The notes below the pieces were generated by a model. It worked only from the letters and a program-made list of their open reading frames with translations. It ran no database searches and had not been told where the DNA came from. A DNA stretch of 64,000 nt, taken from Lachnospiraceae bacterium (GTDB lineage: Bacteria > Bacillota > Clostridia > Lachnospirales > Lachnospiraceae). Of this stretch, positions 8,523 to 16,657 are shown piece after piece. The position numbers and the translations under genes are program-made. Position 1 is the first letter of the stretch; each line of letters begins with the position of its first letter. The stretch spans positions 1-64,000 of the forward strand of contig JAFRGQ010000082.1 in assembly GCA_017433725.1 (NCBI GenBank). The letters are read 5' to 3'.

Positions 8523-9053
8523 ATGAATATAACCGTATATCTGGGAGCGAACCCCGGAAAAGATGAAAAGTACAAAAAAGGAGTGTGGGAACTCGGATCC
8601 TGGATCGCAGCAGCCGGACACCGCCTGATCTATGGCGGAAGCGCGGTTGGCCTCATGGGCGTTCTTGCAGACGCTGTGCTTGCGGGCGGCGGTGAGGTGA
8701 TCGGTGTCGAGCCCGATTTTTTCGTACGTGACGCCCTTCAGCATGAGGGAATCACCCAGCTGATCGTGACCGAGACGATGCAGGAGCGGAAGAAAATCAT
8801 GTTGGAGCTGGGAGATGTGTATATCGCTTTTCCGGGAGGGACCGGAACGCTGGAGGAGATAGCGGAGGCCATATCCCAGACAAAGCTCGGGCTTTCTGAC
8901 AAGAAGAGCATACTCTTCAATCTGGACGGATACTATGATCCTCTCATCGAGATGATTGAGAGAATGACTGAGGAGGAGTTCCTGTTCCGCGAGGAGAGGC
9001 GCGGGCTGTTTTTTGCGCGTACGGTGGAAGAGATAGCGGATATAATTTCGTAA
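8523..9053 (+). CDS. LOG-family (TIGR00730) nucleotide phosphoribohydrolase-like protein
   Basis: The 176-aa Rossmann-fold protein has the two family motifs: GGSAVGLMGVLADA, and PGGTGTLEE, whose glutamate is the catalytic residue of the LOG/YvdD family. Plant and bacterial LOG proteins release bases from cytokinin-type nucleoside 5'-monophosphates; the bacterial housekeeping substrate is likely a purine nucleotide but is not settled. The start is ATG 8523 behind ACAGGAGATC, rather than the longer frame from 8424. It follows the helicase gene by about 150 bp and may be in the same transcript. Confidence 0.85.
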   Translation: MNITVYLGANPGKDEKYKKGVWELGSWIAAAGHRLIYGGSAVGLMGVLADAVLAGGGEVIGVEPDFFVRDALQHEGITQLIVTETMQERKKIMLELGDVYIAFPGGTGTLEEIAEAISQTKLGLSDKKSILFNLDGYYDPLIEMIERMTEEEFLFREERRGLFFARTVEEIADIIS

Positions 9054-9088
9054 ATCGTACAGAGGATTCAATGCCGGCAGTCAAGAAA

Positions 9089-9126
9089 TTACGGAGCAGA
9101 AATCAAACCTGCTTTTACTTCCGTAA
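9089..9126 (+). other. Hairpin after the LOG gene
   Basis: TTACGGA (9089-9095) pairs with TCCGTAA (9120-9126), and inside it GCAG (9096-9099) pairs with CTGC (9109-9112). No U-run follows, so terminator function is doubtful. A short direct repeat, CAGAGGAT, flanks it on both sides. Confidence 0.35.
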
Positions 9127-9218
9127 ATCCGGCAGAGGATCAATATGTGCATATTTTACATGGTTGAAATTGCACAATTTCAGATTGTATTTGAACGCAC
9201 AAACCCCCCTCCCGGTCT

Positions 9219-9248
9219 TATAATCTCACCATAAAGAAAGCGCTTACA
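9219..9248 (+). promoter_or_regulatory. -10 element and cre-like catabolite control site
   Basis: TATAAT at 9219-9224 has no good -35 at normal spacing (TTGAAC at 9191 is 22 nt away). Just downstream, AGAAAGCGCTTACA (9235-9248) matches the CcpA operator consensus TGWAANCGNTNWCA at 13 of 14 positions. Its position at or just after the expected transcription start fits CcpA repression of the gene at 9274. Confidence 0.6.
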
Positions 9249-9273
9249 TAATTGCTTTACGGAGGATAAGGTC

Positions 9274-11127
9274 ATGAGTGAATTCATTGTAAACATCATT
9301 CATCGCCCCGAAATGGTTCCGGAGTACTCCGCAACCGTTACAGGACAGGGTAAAGAAGGAGATCTCGGCGATGCGAGCCTTCTCGTAGAATCACTGGACA
9401 TCTTTAAAACACAGCAGAGACTGGCCCATGAAAATGGTCTCAAGGTCACGATCCAGATGACATACGCTTCTCTCTTCAACGAGGAAGCGGTAAAAATCGC
9501 GAAAGAAGATCACGAAAAATACGGTGATGAGATCGCGCTCTCTCTTCTCGGACTTCCCTGTGAAGAGTTCCGTGAAAAATACAAGACCAAGGATTTCTGC
9601 ATCTGGATGTTCTCCATGGAAGATAAGAAAGCCATCGTGAATGATGTCTTCGGAAAGTTCTACGATGCATTCGGATTCTATCCGGAATCCACCGGGTCCT
9701 ACTATATGGATGCCGAGCTCATCAACTACATAAAGGAGCAGTATCCATCCGTTAAATGTGCTGTCGCCACATGCTGGGAAGAAGGCCCGAAAGCATACCA
9801 CACCTGCAATAACAGCTGGTACACATTCATGGATGGCGGTCCGTGGGCTCCATGGATCCCGTCCAAAGTCAATACGCACGCTCCGGCTGCAAATGCCGCA
9901 GAGGACAGCGGAATTGTCGCCATCCCGCACCTCTCTCGAGACCTGATCGCATGCTATGACGGGAACGGTTCCAATTTCGGAACACATCCGCAGAACGTAC
10001 TTCGCGGTATGATTTATGATTCGAAGACATGGGAATATCCGTACCTCTACAATCTGATCGATCAGTACAGGAGCCTTGAGCAGTACAACAACGGTTACGC
10101 ATACAACATGATGTTCGTCGGTCCCGGCTGGATGAACAAGATGGGACGCTGGGAAGCTCCCTACGAACTTCTTTACAAGTCCTATTCGGACGGTTGTAAG
10201 TATTACGGCGATCTCAAGAAAAAAGGTCAGCTCATCGACATGACAATGTCAGAATTTGCGGATTATTACAGACAGAAGAAGCACTACACAGAGCCGGAAT
10301 GTGCACTCTGGAGAGACGTACTCTACGGAAGCGATAAACAGCTCTTCTGGTACTGCGATCCCTACATGCGTGCATGCGTCAACATGGATCAGGGCGGAGC
10401 AATCGTTGATCTTCGTCCGTATGCCGCAAAACTTGAGTGGCCGGTCGGAATCGGAACGCCGCATATTCAGGATGCGAGCTATCCTTTCCTGATTCAGGAG
10501 AAATACAGGGCAGGCTATTTCACACACTATGCGGGTGAGGGAACGATTCGTTCTGCCAAGATCTGCCACAACGGTGAGGAAGTTGACCTGTGCCTCTGCA
10601 GAACAAAAGCGCATTTCTCCGAGGAGAGAACGGAAGAAGGCGTCGGAACAAAGAGAGTGCTCACACTGGATCCGGTCGACATCGAGTTCACTGATCTGAC
10701 AGTGAAGATTCAGACGGTCATAACATTTGAAGAAGGATCTTCCGAGATCAAGATTGCACGGAAGATTCTCGAGATGAGCGATCCAAATGCCGACGTTACG
10801 ATCAATGAGTACATGGTCGCCTGCTATGGCACGACAGAATACACGGAAGATATGGCCGGCATCACACTGCAGGTAAGCGGCGATGAAGTAAAGACTATCA
10901 ATTATGAGTACAAGTGCCGTGAGGAATCTCTGCAAGGTGCAAATGAAGTCTCCGCTCTCATTCCCGCTATCAAGACCCGTGCGGCACTTCGCGCGGAGGA
11001 TAAAGATGCAGTCGGTTATGTGCGTGAGGGATACGCATTTTCACCGATGTTCACACTCGGATATACGGTTCGGATCACCGGAAAGGAGGAATTTGCAACA
11101 TGGCTCAATCTGGCAAGGGAAAACTGA
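9274..11127 (+). CDS. Unknown 617-aa protein, possibly a carbohydrate-active (beta/alpha) barrel enzyme
   Basis: I do not recognise the family with confidence. The first 300 residues resemble the barrel of glycoside hydrolase/polysaccharide deacetylase-type enzymes: the MTYASLFNEEAVKIA opening, many Trp/Tyr/Asp residues, and segments such as STGSYYMDAELINYIK and WAPWIPS. The C-terminal half is beta-rich, without a known motif. No signal peptide or membrane segment is seen, so it is probably cytoplasmic. It is complete, with GGAGG 9 nt before ATG 9274. The cre-like site directly upstream supports a role in carbon use. The zinc-ribbon gene overlaps its last 28 bp. Confidence 0.7.
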   Translation: MSEFIVNIIHRPEMVPEYSATVTGQGKEGDLGDASLLVESLDIFKTQQRLAHENGLKVTIQMTYASLFNEEAVKIAKEDHEKYGDEIALSLLGLPCEEFREKYKTKDFCIWMFSMEDKKAIVNDVFGKFYDAFGFYPESTGSYYMDAELINYIKEQYPSVKCAVATCWEEGPKAYHTCNNSWYTFMDGGPWAPWIPSKVNTHAPAANAAEDSGIVAIPHLSRDLIACYDGNGSNFGTHPQNVLRGMIYDSKTWEYPYLYNLIDQYRSLEQYNNGYAYNMMFVGPGWMNKMGRWEAPYELLYKSYSDGCKYYGDLKKKGQLIDMTMSEFADYYRQKKHYTEPECALWRDVLYGSDKQLFWYCDPYMRACVNMDQGGAIVDLRPYAAKLEWPVGIGTPHIQDASYPFLIQEKYRAGYFTHYAGEGTIRSAKICHNGEEVDLCLCRTKAHFSEERTEEGVGTKRVLTLDPVDIEFTDLTVKIQTVITFEEGSSEIKIARKILEMSDPNADVTINEYMVACYGTTEYTEDMAGITLQVSGDEVKTINYEYKCREESLQGANEVSALIPAIKTRAALRAEDKDAVGYVREGYAFSPMFTLGYTVRITGKEEFATWLNLAREN

Positions 11128-11324
11128 ATTTCAGATGCCCCTCCTGCTTTCAGAGGGATCTGGATATAGATATGTTCTATGATAAGGATAAAAAGGAATA
11201 TTACTGCATACGCTGCCAGTTCCACGGGACCGAGAAGGAAGTCCTCGCTGGAAACGAGATAATCCGCTGGAGATATAAGGATATGCATAAGCGCTATGCA
11301 ATGGAAGATTTTTACAAGAACTAA
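11100..11324 (+). CDS. Small zinc-ribbon protein
   Basis: The 74-aa protein has CPSC and CIRC pairs 22 residues apart, the spacing of a treble-clef or ribbon zinc site, followed by a short charged helix. The start codon lies inside the preceding gene, in another frame, and is served by AAAGGAGG (11082-11089), a near-perfect anti-16S match. That makes translation very likely despite the small size. The overlap implies translational coupling with the 617-aa protein. No function is known; a nucleic-acid-binding or chaperone-like accessory role is possible. Confidence 0.75.
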   Translation: MAQSGKGKLNFRCPSCFQRDLDIDMFYDKDKKEYYCIRCQFHGTEKEVLAGNEIIRWRYKDMHKRYAMEDFYKN

Positions 11325-11340
11325 ATAAAAAATAATAATA

Positions 11341-11368
11341 AAAATCCGACCGTCGAGGTCGGATTTTT
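11341..11368. terminator. Bidirectional intrinsic terminator
   Basis: An 11-bp stem, AAAATCCGACC (11341-11351) with GGTCGGATTTT (11357-11367), is flanked by A-rich sequence on the left and T-rich on the right, so it works on both strands. It sits between the zinc-ribbon gene and the convergent lipoprotein gene. Confidence 0.88.
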
Positions 11369-11448
11369 ACTATGTATGGGGAAGGCTGCAGCAACTGTCT
11401 GATGCGACAGCCTCCTTTTATTCTTGAATTTTTCGGATTTAGTCCCGG

Positions 11449-12213
11449 TCAGTCATTTACGCCTTCGATGAAGACCTGATTGCCGTCCTCGTCGTAGATC
11501 TCATACGAACCGTCGTAATACTTAAGATTTACCGGATCTCCATCACCATCGACGAGCTTGCCGTACTTGGAGTATTCGGAGTCTTCGTTGCTCTCCGAGG
11601 TGCTGTCGGAAGAGCCGGTTGAAGAACCGGTGGGAGCATCGGCAGACTTGAGATACTTGGAGTAGACGTAGCCCTTTTCACCGTCATACTCGACGATGTA
11701 CCACTCACCTTCGGCTCCTATGACAGTGATTTCATCTCCCTCATCGTATCCTCCGAGAATATCGCCTTCGAAATCAGCTTCCTCGCGGACATTGATATCC
11801 GCTGTCGTTATCATCTTCTGTGAATTTGTCGTGCCCTGGGTTCCGTCAACTGTTGCTCCGTCAGCTGTTGTGCCTGCAGCTGTTCCGGCAGTTCCGTCAG
11901 CAGTCGTGCCGGCAGCGGCTGTGCCGTCTGTAATTTCCTGGGCCGGGATCGGCGTAATGACATCGCTCTGACCGCTCTCTGTTGTGGAAGCGGAATCGGT
12001 TGCAGCAGGTTTTGTGACCTGAGAAGCGGTCGTGTCGCCGGCAGTTGTTTTACTGTCAGTCGCAGCCTTTGTTACAGTCGGCGCTGTGCTAATGTCGGAT
12101 ATGCTTTGATCTGCGACAGTGGCTGTCTCAGCCCCTTCTTTGGAGCCGCCGCACGCCATGAATGTGCCTGCGAGAGTGAGCGACAGAAGAACTGCGAGAA
12201 GTCGTCTTTTCAT
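11449..12213 (-). CDS. SH3b-domain lipoprotein
   Basis: The 254-aa protein has a lipoprotein signal peptide (MKRRLLAVLLSLTLAG) with lipobox ending in Cys21, so it should be anchored outside the membrane. A long Thr/Ala/Ser-rich low-complexity spacer (about 25-130) leads to a bacterial SH3 domain (about 133-190: ADINVREEADFEGDILG ... GYVYSKYLK), a fold that binds cell-wall peptide or glycan. A Ser/Glu-rich stretch and a short beta-rich tail follow. AAAGGAGG lies just upstream of ATG 12213. It is monocistronic and terminated by the hairpin at 11341. Confidence 0.85.
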   Translation of the reverse strand: MKRRLLAVLLSLTLAGTFMACGGSKEGAETATVADQSISDISTAPTVTKAATDSKTTAGDTTASQVTKPAATDSASTTESGQSDVITPIPAQEITDGTAAAGTTADGTAGTAAGTTADGATVDGTQGTTNSQKMITTADINVREEADFEGDILGGYDEGDEITVIGAEGEWYIVEYDGEKGYVYSKYLKSADAPTGSSTGSSDSTSESNEDSEYSKYGKLVDGDGDPVNLKYYDGSYEIYDEDGNQVFIEGVND

Positions 12214-12352
12214 AATGTATCCTCCTTTAAGTAAATGGATTTATCTTATCTGCTCGACTGATATGTCGTGGATATCTGATTTAAGTGACAAACCCTATTT
12301 TACTATAGATTTCCGAATCCTGCGATAGTGAGTTTTGCTAAACAATCAATTT

Positions 12353-12401
12353 ATTCTTCATCGCGCAATACTCGTGACGTAAGTCTATGAGACGCGCGTA
12401 A
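12353..12401 (+). repeat. Family B repeat, copy B1
   Basis: It begins ATTCTTCATCGCGCAATAC and contains CTCGTGACGTAAGTC and GACGCGCG. The same 48-49 bp unit recurs at 37826-37874 (minus) and 43110-43157 (plus), with degraded copies at 33154-33175 and 30567-30604. It lies between two minus-strand genes. Confidence 0.65.
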
Positions 12402-12434
12402 GGTGATATTTGTTTTCATCGTAAGTACAATCTC

Positions 12435-13166
12435 TTATATCTTTTTCATGCGAATCCGGAAGCAGCTTCTGTCAGTTACACCTTCGAACAGGCGGGCATC
12501 GTCCGTTTGATACGCCCTGACGGTGATTGTATCACCGGGACGTACCTCCGTCAGATACTCCGCTTCAATCAATGTGTTATCATATCCGATGTATTCTTCC
12601 GTCGGAATCATATCCTCGACCACATCGAAATACCTGCAGTTGTTGACATGCCCATTAATGTCAATGTGACTGAAGCGTGCTGTGTAAAGATTCTCGGAGA
12701 CAAGCCGGAGGTCATCAGTATTTCTGAACCAAATCGCAAGAGAGCGCGGTTCGGGAATCTCGTTTCCCGTGAGAAATCCTTCTATCTCGATTCCGTACTC
12801 ATCGGGGAAGATAAAGTTCCTGGTCTCCTCGTCAATCAGCATCCACATGGCACATCCCCTGACAATGGTTTCGTCTCCCGACGAGACCTCATAATATCTC
12901 GGGAAAAATACCCGCATAGTCGGACCGGGCCATGACCTGAACGTTACTTCCTCATCGTAGCGGGGCATTCTGATGATTTCAGCAGACTGTCTGGCAATGA
13001 TCCAGAGAAGACCTTTGTCCAATGTCTTATCACGTCCGACTCCGAGAGCTTCCGTGTGTGATATGGATGCTTCCTGAAAGAAACCGAGCATGTTGGATAG
13101 CCTGAGCTCGCGATGCCGCGTTACATCACGGCTGTGTATAGTAAATGTTTTTTCGAAATAATCCAT
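12435..13166 (-). CDS. Acyl-ACP thioesterase (FatA/FatB-like double hotdog)
   Basis: The 243-aa protein has two hotdog halves typical of bacterial acyl-ACP thioesterases. The first half carries HRELRLSNMLGFFQEAS. The second carries the catalytic block FSHIDINGHVNNCRYFD, with the Asp-x-Asn-x-His and NN-x-x-Y residues of the plant FatA/FatB family. It should release a free acid from acyl-ACP in the cytoplasm. It is last in a three-gene minus-strand operon (ligase, ACP, thioesterase) with gaps of 11-13 bp. Its own ribosome site is weak, consistent with coupling. Chain length preference cannot be inferred. Confidence 0.85.
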   Translation of the reverse strand: MDYFEKTFTIHSRDVTRHRELRLSNMLGFFQEASISHTEALGVGRDKTLDKGLLWIIARQSAEIIRMPRYDEEVTFRSWPGPTMRVFFPRYYEVSSGDETIVRGCAMWMLIDEETRNFIFPDEYGIEIEGFLTGNEIPEPRSLAIWFRNTDDLRLVSENLYTARFSHIDINGHVNNCRYFDVVEDMIPTEEYIGYDNTLIEAEYLTEVRPGDTITVRAYQTDDARLFEGVTDRSCFRIRMKKI

Positions 13167-13177
13167 AGTTAATTTCT

Positions 13178-13432
13178 TTATTTTGAATACTTTTCTATTG
13201 CATCAATGAGTTGCCCGAGCGTCTTCAGACGGTTCCATTTACGGTTTGGGATCTTAACATCGAATTCTGCCTCAATCTTGCAGATAACAAGAATGAAGTT
13301 CATGGAATCCATAGCCATGTCCGTGTTCACAACAGAATCTTCATCGAGCGGGACTCCGTTCAATTCCGGAACACAATTGTAAATGATTTTCAATGTCCGC
13401 TCCTTAATTTCATCTCTTGACAGTTTTGCCAT
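13178..13432 (-). CDS. Dedicated acyl carrier protein
   Basis: The 84-aa acidic protein has the 4'-phosphopantetheine site MAMDSMNF, with Ser43 in the DS motif, followed by ICKIEAEFDVKIP, the usual ACP helix. GGGAG lies 7 nt before ATG 13432. Being sandwiched between an acyl-activating ligase and a thioesterase suggests a pathway-specific carrier, not the housekeeping AcpP of fatty-acid synthesis. The DSM instead of DSL motif also differs from the usual AcpP. Confidence 0.85.
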   Translation of the reverse strand: MAKLSRDEIKERTLKIIYNCVPELNGVPLDEDSVVNTDMAMDSMNFILVICKIEAEFDVKIPNRKWNRLKTLGQLIDAIEKYSK

Positions 13433-13445
13433 TTTAAATCTCCCT

Positions 13446-14996
13446 TCAGACTAAATGTCTTTCAATTTCCCATCGTCGTATCTTGCCCGTTGCAGTTCTC
13501 GGAAGCGGTTCGCCATAGCTGAGGACACCGCAGATACGGAGCCCCATCGCTCTCTTCTCGTTGAACCTTGCAAGCAGATTATCTATGTTTTCGGGTATGC
13601 TTCCTTCAGACTCACCGATGACCAGGAACGGTCTGTTTTCTTTCAGAATGACGGTGAGATCCGATAATCCAATAAGTTCCGAAAGCTCCTCTTCATATTC
13701 CGGACAAAATACCTTCGTGCCGTCCGGCAGCACGAGCATGTCTTTTTTTCGTCCTGTAAGATGCAGTGCACCTTGCGCATCCAGAGATCCGAGATCCCCC
13801 GTGTAGAGCCGTTCGCTCTGAACCGGGATGATCGGATGGCCGAGCACGTACGCAGAATTGTCATTGTTTTCTGCTTTATCGCTTCCTGCATCTTCTCTGA
13901 CTGTCTCCGAAAAATCCAGATAACCTTGCATCATGCAAGGCGTCGCAACAGAGATCTCACCGTCCGGTTCGATGCGAATATCCGCACCGGGACATGGATA
14001 GAGCGCGAACGGATCCTTTTGGTCCTGAGTGATAGCAATCCCGCTGGATGTCTCTGTCAGTCCGTATCCAAGATAGACCTTCATCCCCATTTTCTGCAGT
14101 GCTTTCACCGAAACGGAATCGAGCGGCGCCGCACCGATAAGCACGACCTTGAGGCTGTCGGGGAGCGCATGCTGCTGCATGAGCATTCTAAGCAGGGAAG
14201 GTACGACCGGAAGAATAGTGGGTTTAAAGAATTCGCAGTCACTTAAGAGATACCTTGTGCCTCTGCCGAGCGCAATGGTCGCACCGTAAGTCAGTCCCCA
14301 CAGCATTGTACAGACAAAACCGAAGACATGGGAGAACGGGAGCAGTGACAGAATGATATCACCCGGTCCGCACGGCAGCATACTCTGTCCGGAGTAGCTG
14401 CTGCAAAGAAGGCTCTCTGACGTGAGAACGACGGCTTTGGAGCTGTCGGTCGTTCCCGATGTGAAGAAAATGAGGCGGCCCTCACGATTCTCAACTGCGC
14501 CGGAAGAGTAACGCCGGCTTTCCTCATCGGTCTGATGATCTGTAACAGAACATTGGCTGCTTTCTTCATCGGCGTGAAGTTCCGCAGCAGAATCCGTCAA
14601 TTTCATGTTGCATGTCGGTTCAAAGGTTTGAGGCGCGCATCCGCACTCTTCACATAACTCCTCAAGCAGGTCGGGATCGGAAGCGTAAACGCTCTCCGCG
14701 CCTGCCATACGGGCCAGCGCAAACAGTGTCTCATCGGGCGTATTCTCATCGATCAGGGTGACATCGCAACCGGATATCACACAGGCGAATATGCGGATAA
14801 TCGTTGCCGGCTCGTGATCGGTCACAATCAGTTCGTTTCGGATGCCGGACTGCCGTATCTCGCTTGCCGCGCTGCGGATCATGTCCGACAGTTCTGCGTA
14901 TGATATGGCTTTCGAATCATCTCCGTAGATAATTGCCGTACCGGAATCGGCACTCCATACTTTGTGTATATTCTTGAATAAATGATACATTTGCAT
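13446..14996 (-). CDS. AMP-dependent acyl ligase (acyl-CoA/acyl-ACP synthetase family)
   Basis: The 516-aa ANL-superfamily enzyme has the ATP loop FFTSGTTDSSKAVVLT, the acyl-site motif GYGLTETSSG, the hinge region YTGDLGSLDAQG with LTGRKKDM, and the C-terminal catalytic-lysine segment PRTATGKIRRWE. It activates a carboxylic acid as acyl-AMP and probably loads it on the adjacent ACP; that acceptor is inferred from gene order. Start 14996 has GGAG 7 nt upstream; a longer UUG-start frame to 15032 lacks one. A divergent operon begins about 110 bp away. Confidence 0.82.
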   Translation of the reverse strand: MQMYHLFKNIHKVWSADSGTAIIYGDDSKAISYAELSDMIRSAASEIRQSGIRNELIVTDHEPATIIRIFACVISGCDVTLIDENTPDETLFALARMAGAESVYASDPDLLEELCEECGCAPQTFEPTCNMKLTDSAAELHADEESSQCSVTDHQTDEESRRYSSGAVENREGRLIFFTSGTTDSSKAVVLTSESLLCSSYSGQSMLPCGPGDIILSLLPFSHVFGFVCTMLWGLTYGATIALGRGTRYLLSDCEFFKPTILPVVPSLLRMLMQQHALPDSLKVVLIGAAPLDSVSVKALQKMGMKVYLGYGLTETSSGIAITQDQKDPFALYPCPGADIRIEPDGEISVATPCMMQGYLDFSETVREDAGSDKAENNDNSAYVLGHPIIPVQSERLYTGDLGSLDAQGALHLTGRKKDMLVLPDGTKVFCPEYEEELSELIGLSDLTVILKENRPFLVIGESEGSIPENIDNLLARFNEKRAMGLRICGVLSYGEPLPRTATGKIRRWEIERHLV

Positions 14997-15023
14997 AAAA
15001 TTACTCCGTTTATTGCAAATATC

Positions 15024-15052
15024 TTGTGACAATTATATAATTAACTTATGAT
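15024..15052 (+). promoter_or_regulatory. Promoter of the flavoprotein operon
   Basis: TTGTGA (15024-15029) and TATGAT (15047-15052) are 17 nt apart, with a very AT-rich spacer. The start would fall near 15059, 46 nt before the ATG. The divergent ligase gene starts at 14996, so the two arms share about 110 bp of regulatory DNA. Confidence 0.6.
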
Positions 15053-15104
15053 AATTTCTACATAAAAAGGCAAATATTAATTCAAAACAATAAAGGAGAG
15101 ACAC

Positions 15105-16463
15105 ATGGCAAATATTAATGAGAAGATATGCATTATAGGTGCAGGACCGGCTGGTCTTTCAGCGGCAATGTATCTTGAACAGAAAGGTTACTTCAATTAC
15201 ACGATCCTTGAGAAAGAGGATCATGTCGGTGGAAAATGTCATTCACCTCACTACAACGGCAGAAGATATGAGATGGGAGCAATCATGGGCGTGCCGTCCT
15301 ATTATGCCGTTCACGATGTGGAGGAATTCTGCGGTATTACACACGACGGGCCGAAACTGAATCGTAATTATAAGAATCTGAAGGGCAAGGTCATCGAGCC
15401 GTTCGAGCCGAAGAAAAATCCGCTCAAGATTCCTCGTCTGCTCAAGATGAGAAAGCAGTTGAAGAAGTTCGGTGAACTCCTTGAGACAAAGTATAAGGGA
15501 TATGATGTCAACGGACACCGCGGCGTGGCGGAAGGCCGCTATGACGGATATGCCGTAACACCGGGACGCGAGAAGATTTCCGGCGAGAACCCGAATCTGA
15601 AGGAGCTGGCTCTCCCGTTCAAGGAGTTCTGTGAACTCAACGGCGTTGAACTCATTCAGGACATCTGGATCGGACCGTTCACTTCTTTCGGCTACGGATA
15701 CTTTGATGAGATTCCGGCAGCGTATGTCCTGAAATACCTTGATTTCCAGACGACCATGAATTTCGTCAAGGTCAATCTCTGGACATGGAAAGAGGGCACA
15801 CAGTATATCTGGGAATGCCTGAATGACAAGCTTCGCAACCAGGCAAGACTGAATTCCGATATCACATCCGTCGAGCGTCATGACGGAAAAGTATTCGTGA
15901 CTGTGAATGACGAAGTCGAAGTATATGACAAGATTATTGTGACGGCACCGCTTCAGTTCCTGCCGAAATATTTTGACGCGACAGAGGAAGAGAAGGAGCT
16001 CTTCTCGAAGATCGATTATGAGAGATATGACGTTCTCGCAGTCGAGACAAAACCGGAGAATCATCCTGAAATTTCCTATTATATCTTTGACAACATGACT
16101 CCGGAGAGATATGGTCATCTGATGGTTTACTACCGCCGTTGGAAAGACAGCGTGGATCAGGTCATTACGACCTACGCACTGCGCAATCACAGAGGGAAGA
16201 GAACGTACAAGACAACCGCATGCAAGAAGATAGTTCTTCAGGATCTTGAGGCTATGGGAAATGCAGCATCCAAGGTCGTCAATGAGAAGAACTGGTACTA
16301 TTTCCCGCACGTTTTCACCGAAGACTATGCAGCAGGCTGGTATGACAAGGTCGAGGCTATGCAGGGTATGAACGGGACCTACTATGCCGGTGAGATCATG
16401 TCCTTCGGCGACATGGATGAGACAGCTGAGTATTCACGTGAACTTGTGGACAGATTCTTCTGA
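15105..16463 (+). CDS. FAD-dependent amine-oxidase/protoporphyrinogen-oxidase-like oxidoreductase
   Basis: The 452-aa protein opens with a dinucleotide-binding fold, [17 protein letters not shown], and the second flavin motif EKEDHVGGKCHS. It is a member of the large NAD(P)-binding/flavin-monooxygenase-like clan. No signal peptide or membrane helix is visible. AAAGGAG lies 6 nt before ATG 15105. The substrate is unknown. As first gene of a three-gene operon with a CrtI-like enzyme and a ferredoxin reductase, it may act on an acyl or polyene substrate held on the ACP coded by the divergent operon. That is inference from context only. Confidence 0.75.
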   Translation: MANINEKICIIGAGPAGLSAAMYLEQKGYFNYTILEKEDHVGGKCHSPHYNGRRYEMGAIMGVPSYYAVHDVEEFCGITHDGPKLNRNYKNLKGKVIEPFEPKKNPLKIPRLLKMRKQLKKFGELLETKYKGYDVNGHRGVAEGRYDGYAVTPGREKISGENPNLKELALPFKEFCELNGVELIQDIWIGPFTSFGYGYFDEIPAAYVLKYLDFQTTMNFVKVNLWTWKEGTQYIWECLNDKLRNQARLNSDITSVERHDGKVFVTVNDEVEVYDKIIVTAPLQFLPKYFDATEEEKELFSKIDYERYDVLAVETKPENHPEISYYIFDNMTPERYGHLMVYYRRWKDSVDQVITTYALRNHRGKRTYKTTACKKIVLQDLEAMGNAASKVVNEKNWYYFPHVFTEDYAAGWYDKVEAMQGMNGTYYAGEIMSFGDMDETAEYSRELVDRFF

Positions 16464-16532
16464 TGACAAACAGTCAGGGGCTGTCGCACTGAGGCAAATA
16501 ACCGCTGTTCATAGCTGACATTTTCTGCAAAT

Positions 16533-16561
16533 AATATCTGCAGACGTTAACCGCAGATATT
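16533..16561 (+). other. Hairpin between the two flavoprotein genes
   Basis: AATATCTGC (16533-16541) pairs perfectly with GCAGATATT (16553-16561). No U-run follows; it may be a transcript-processing or attenuating structure inside the operon. The remaining 195-bp gap shows nothing else clear. Confidence 0.4.
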
Positions 16562-16657
16562 GACTGCAAATGTATGCTATAGATTTCGGTGATGTTTCCT
16601 GTTGCGGCAACCCCTCTCTTTATCTGCATGTGAGCACGAGCTTAAACAGGAGTAAAT

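Noticed and set aside
15243-16310. 355-codon minus-strand frame opposite the flavoprotein
   Set aside because: The plus-strand gene has FAD motifs and a strong ribosome site; the reverse frame has none.
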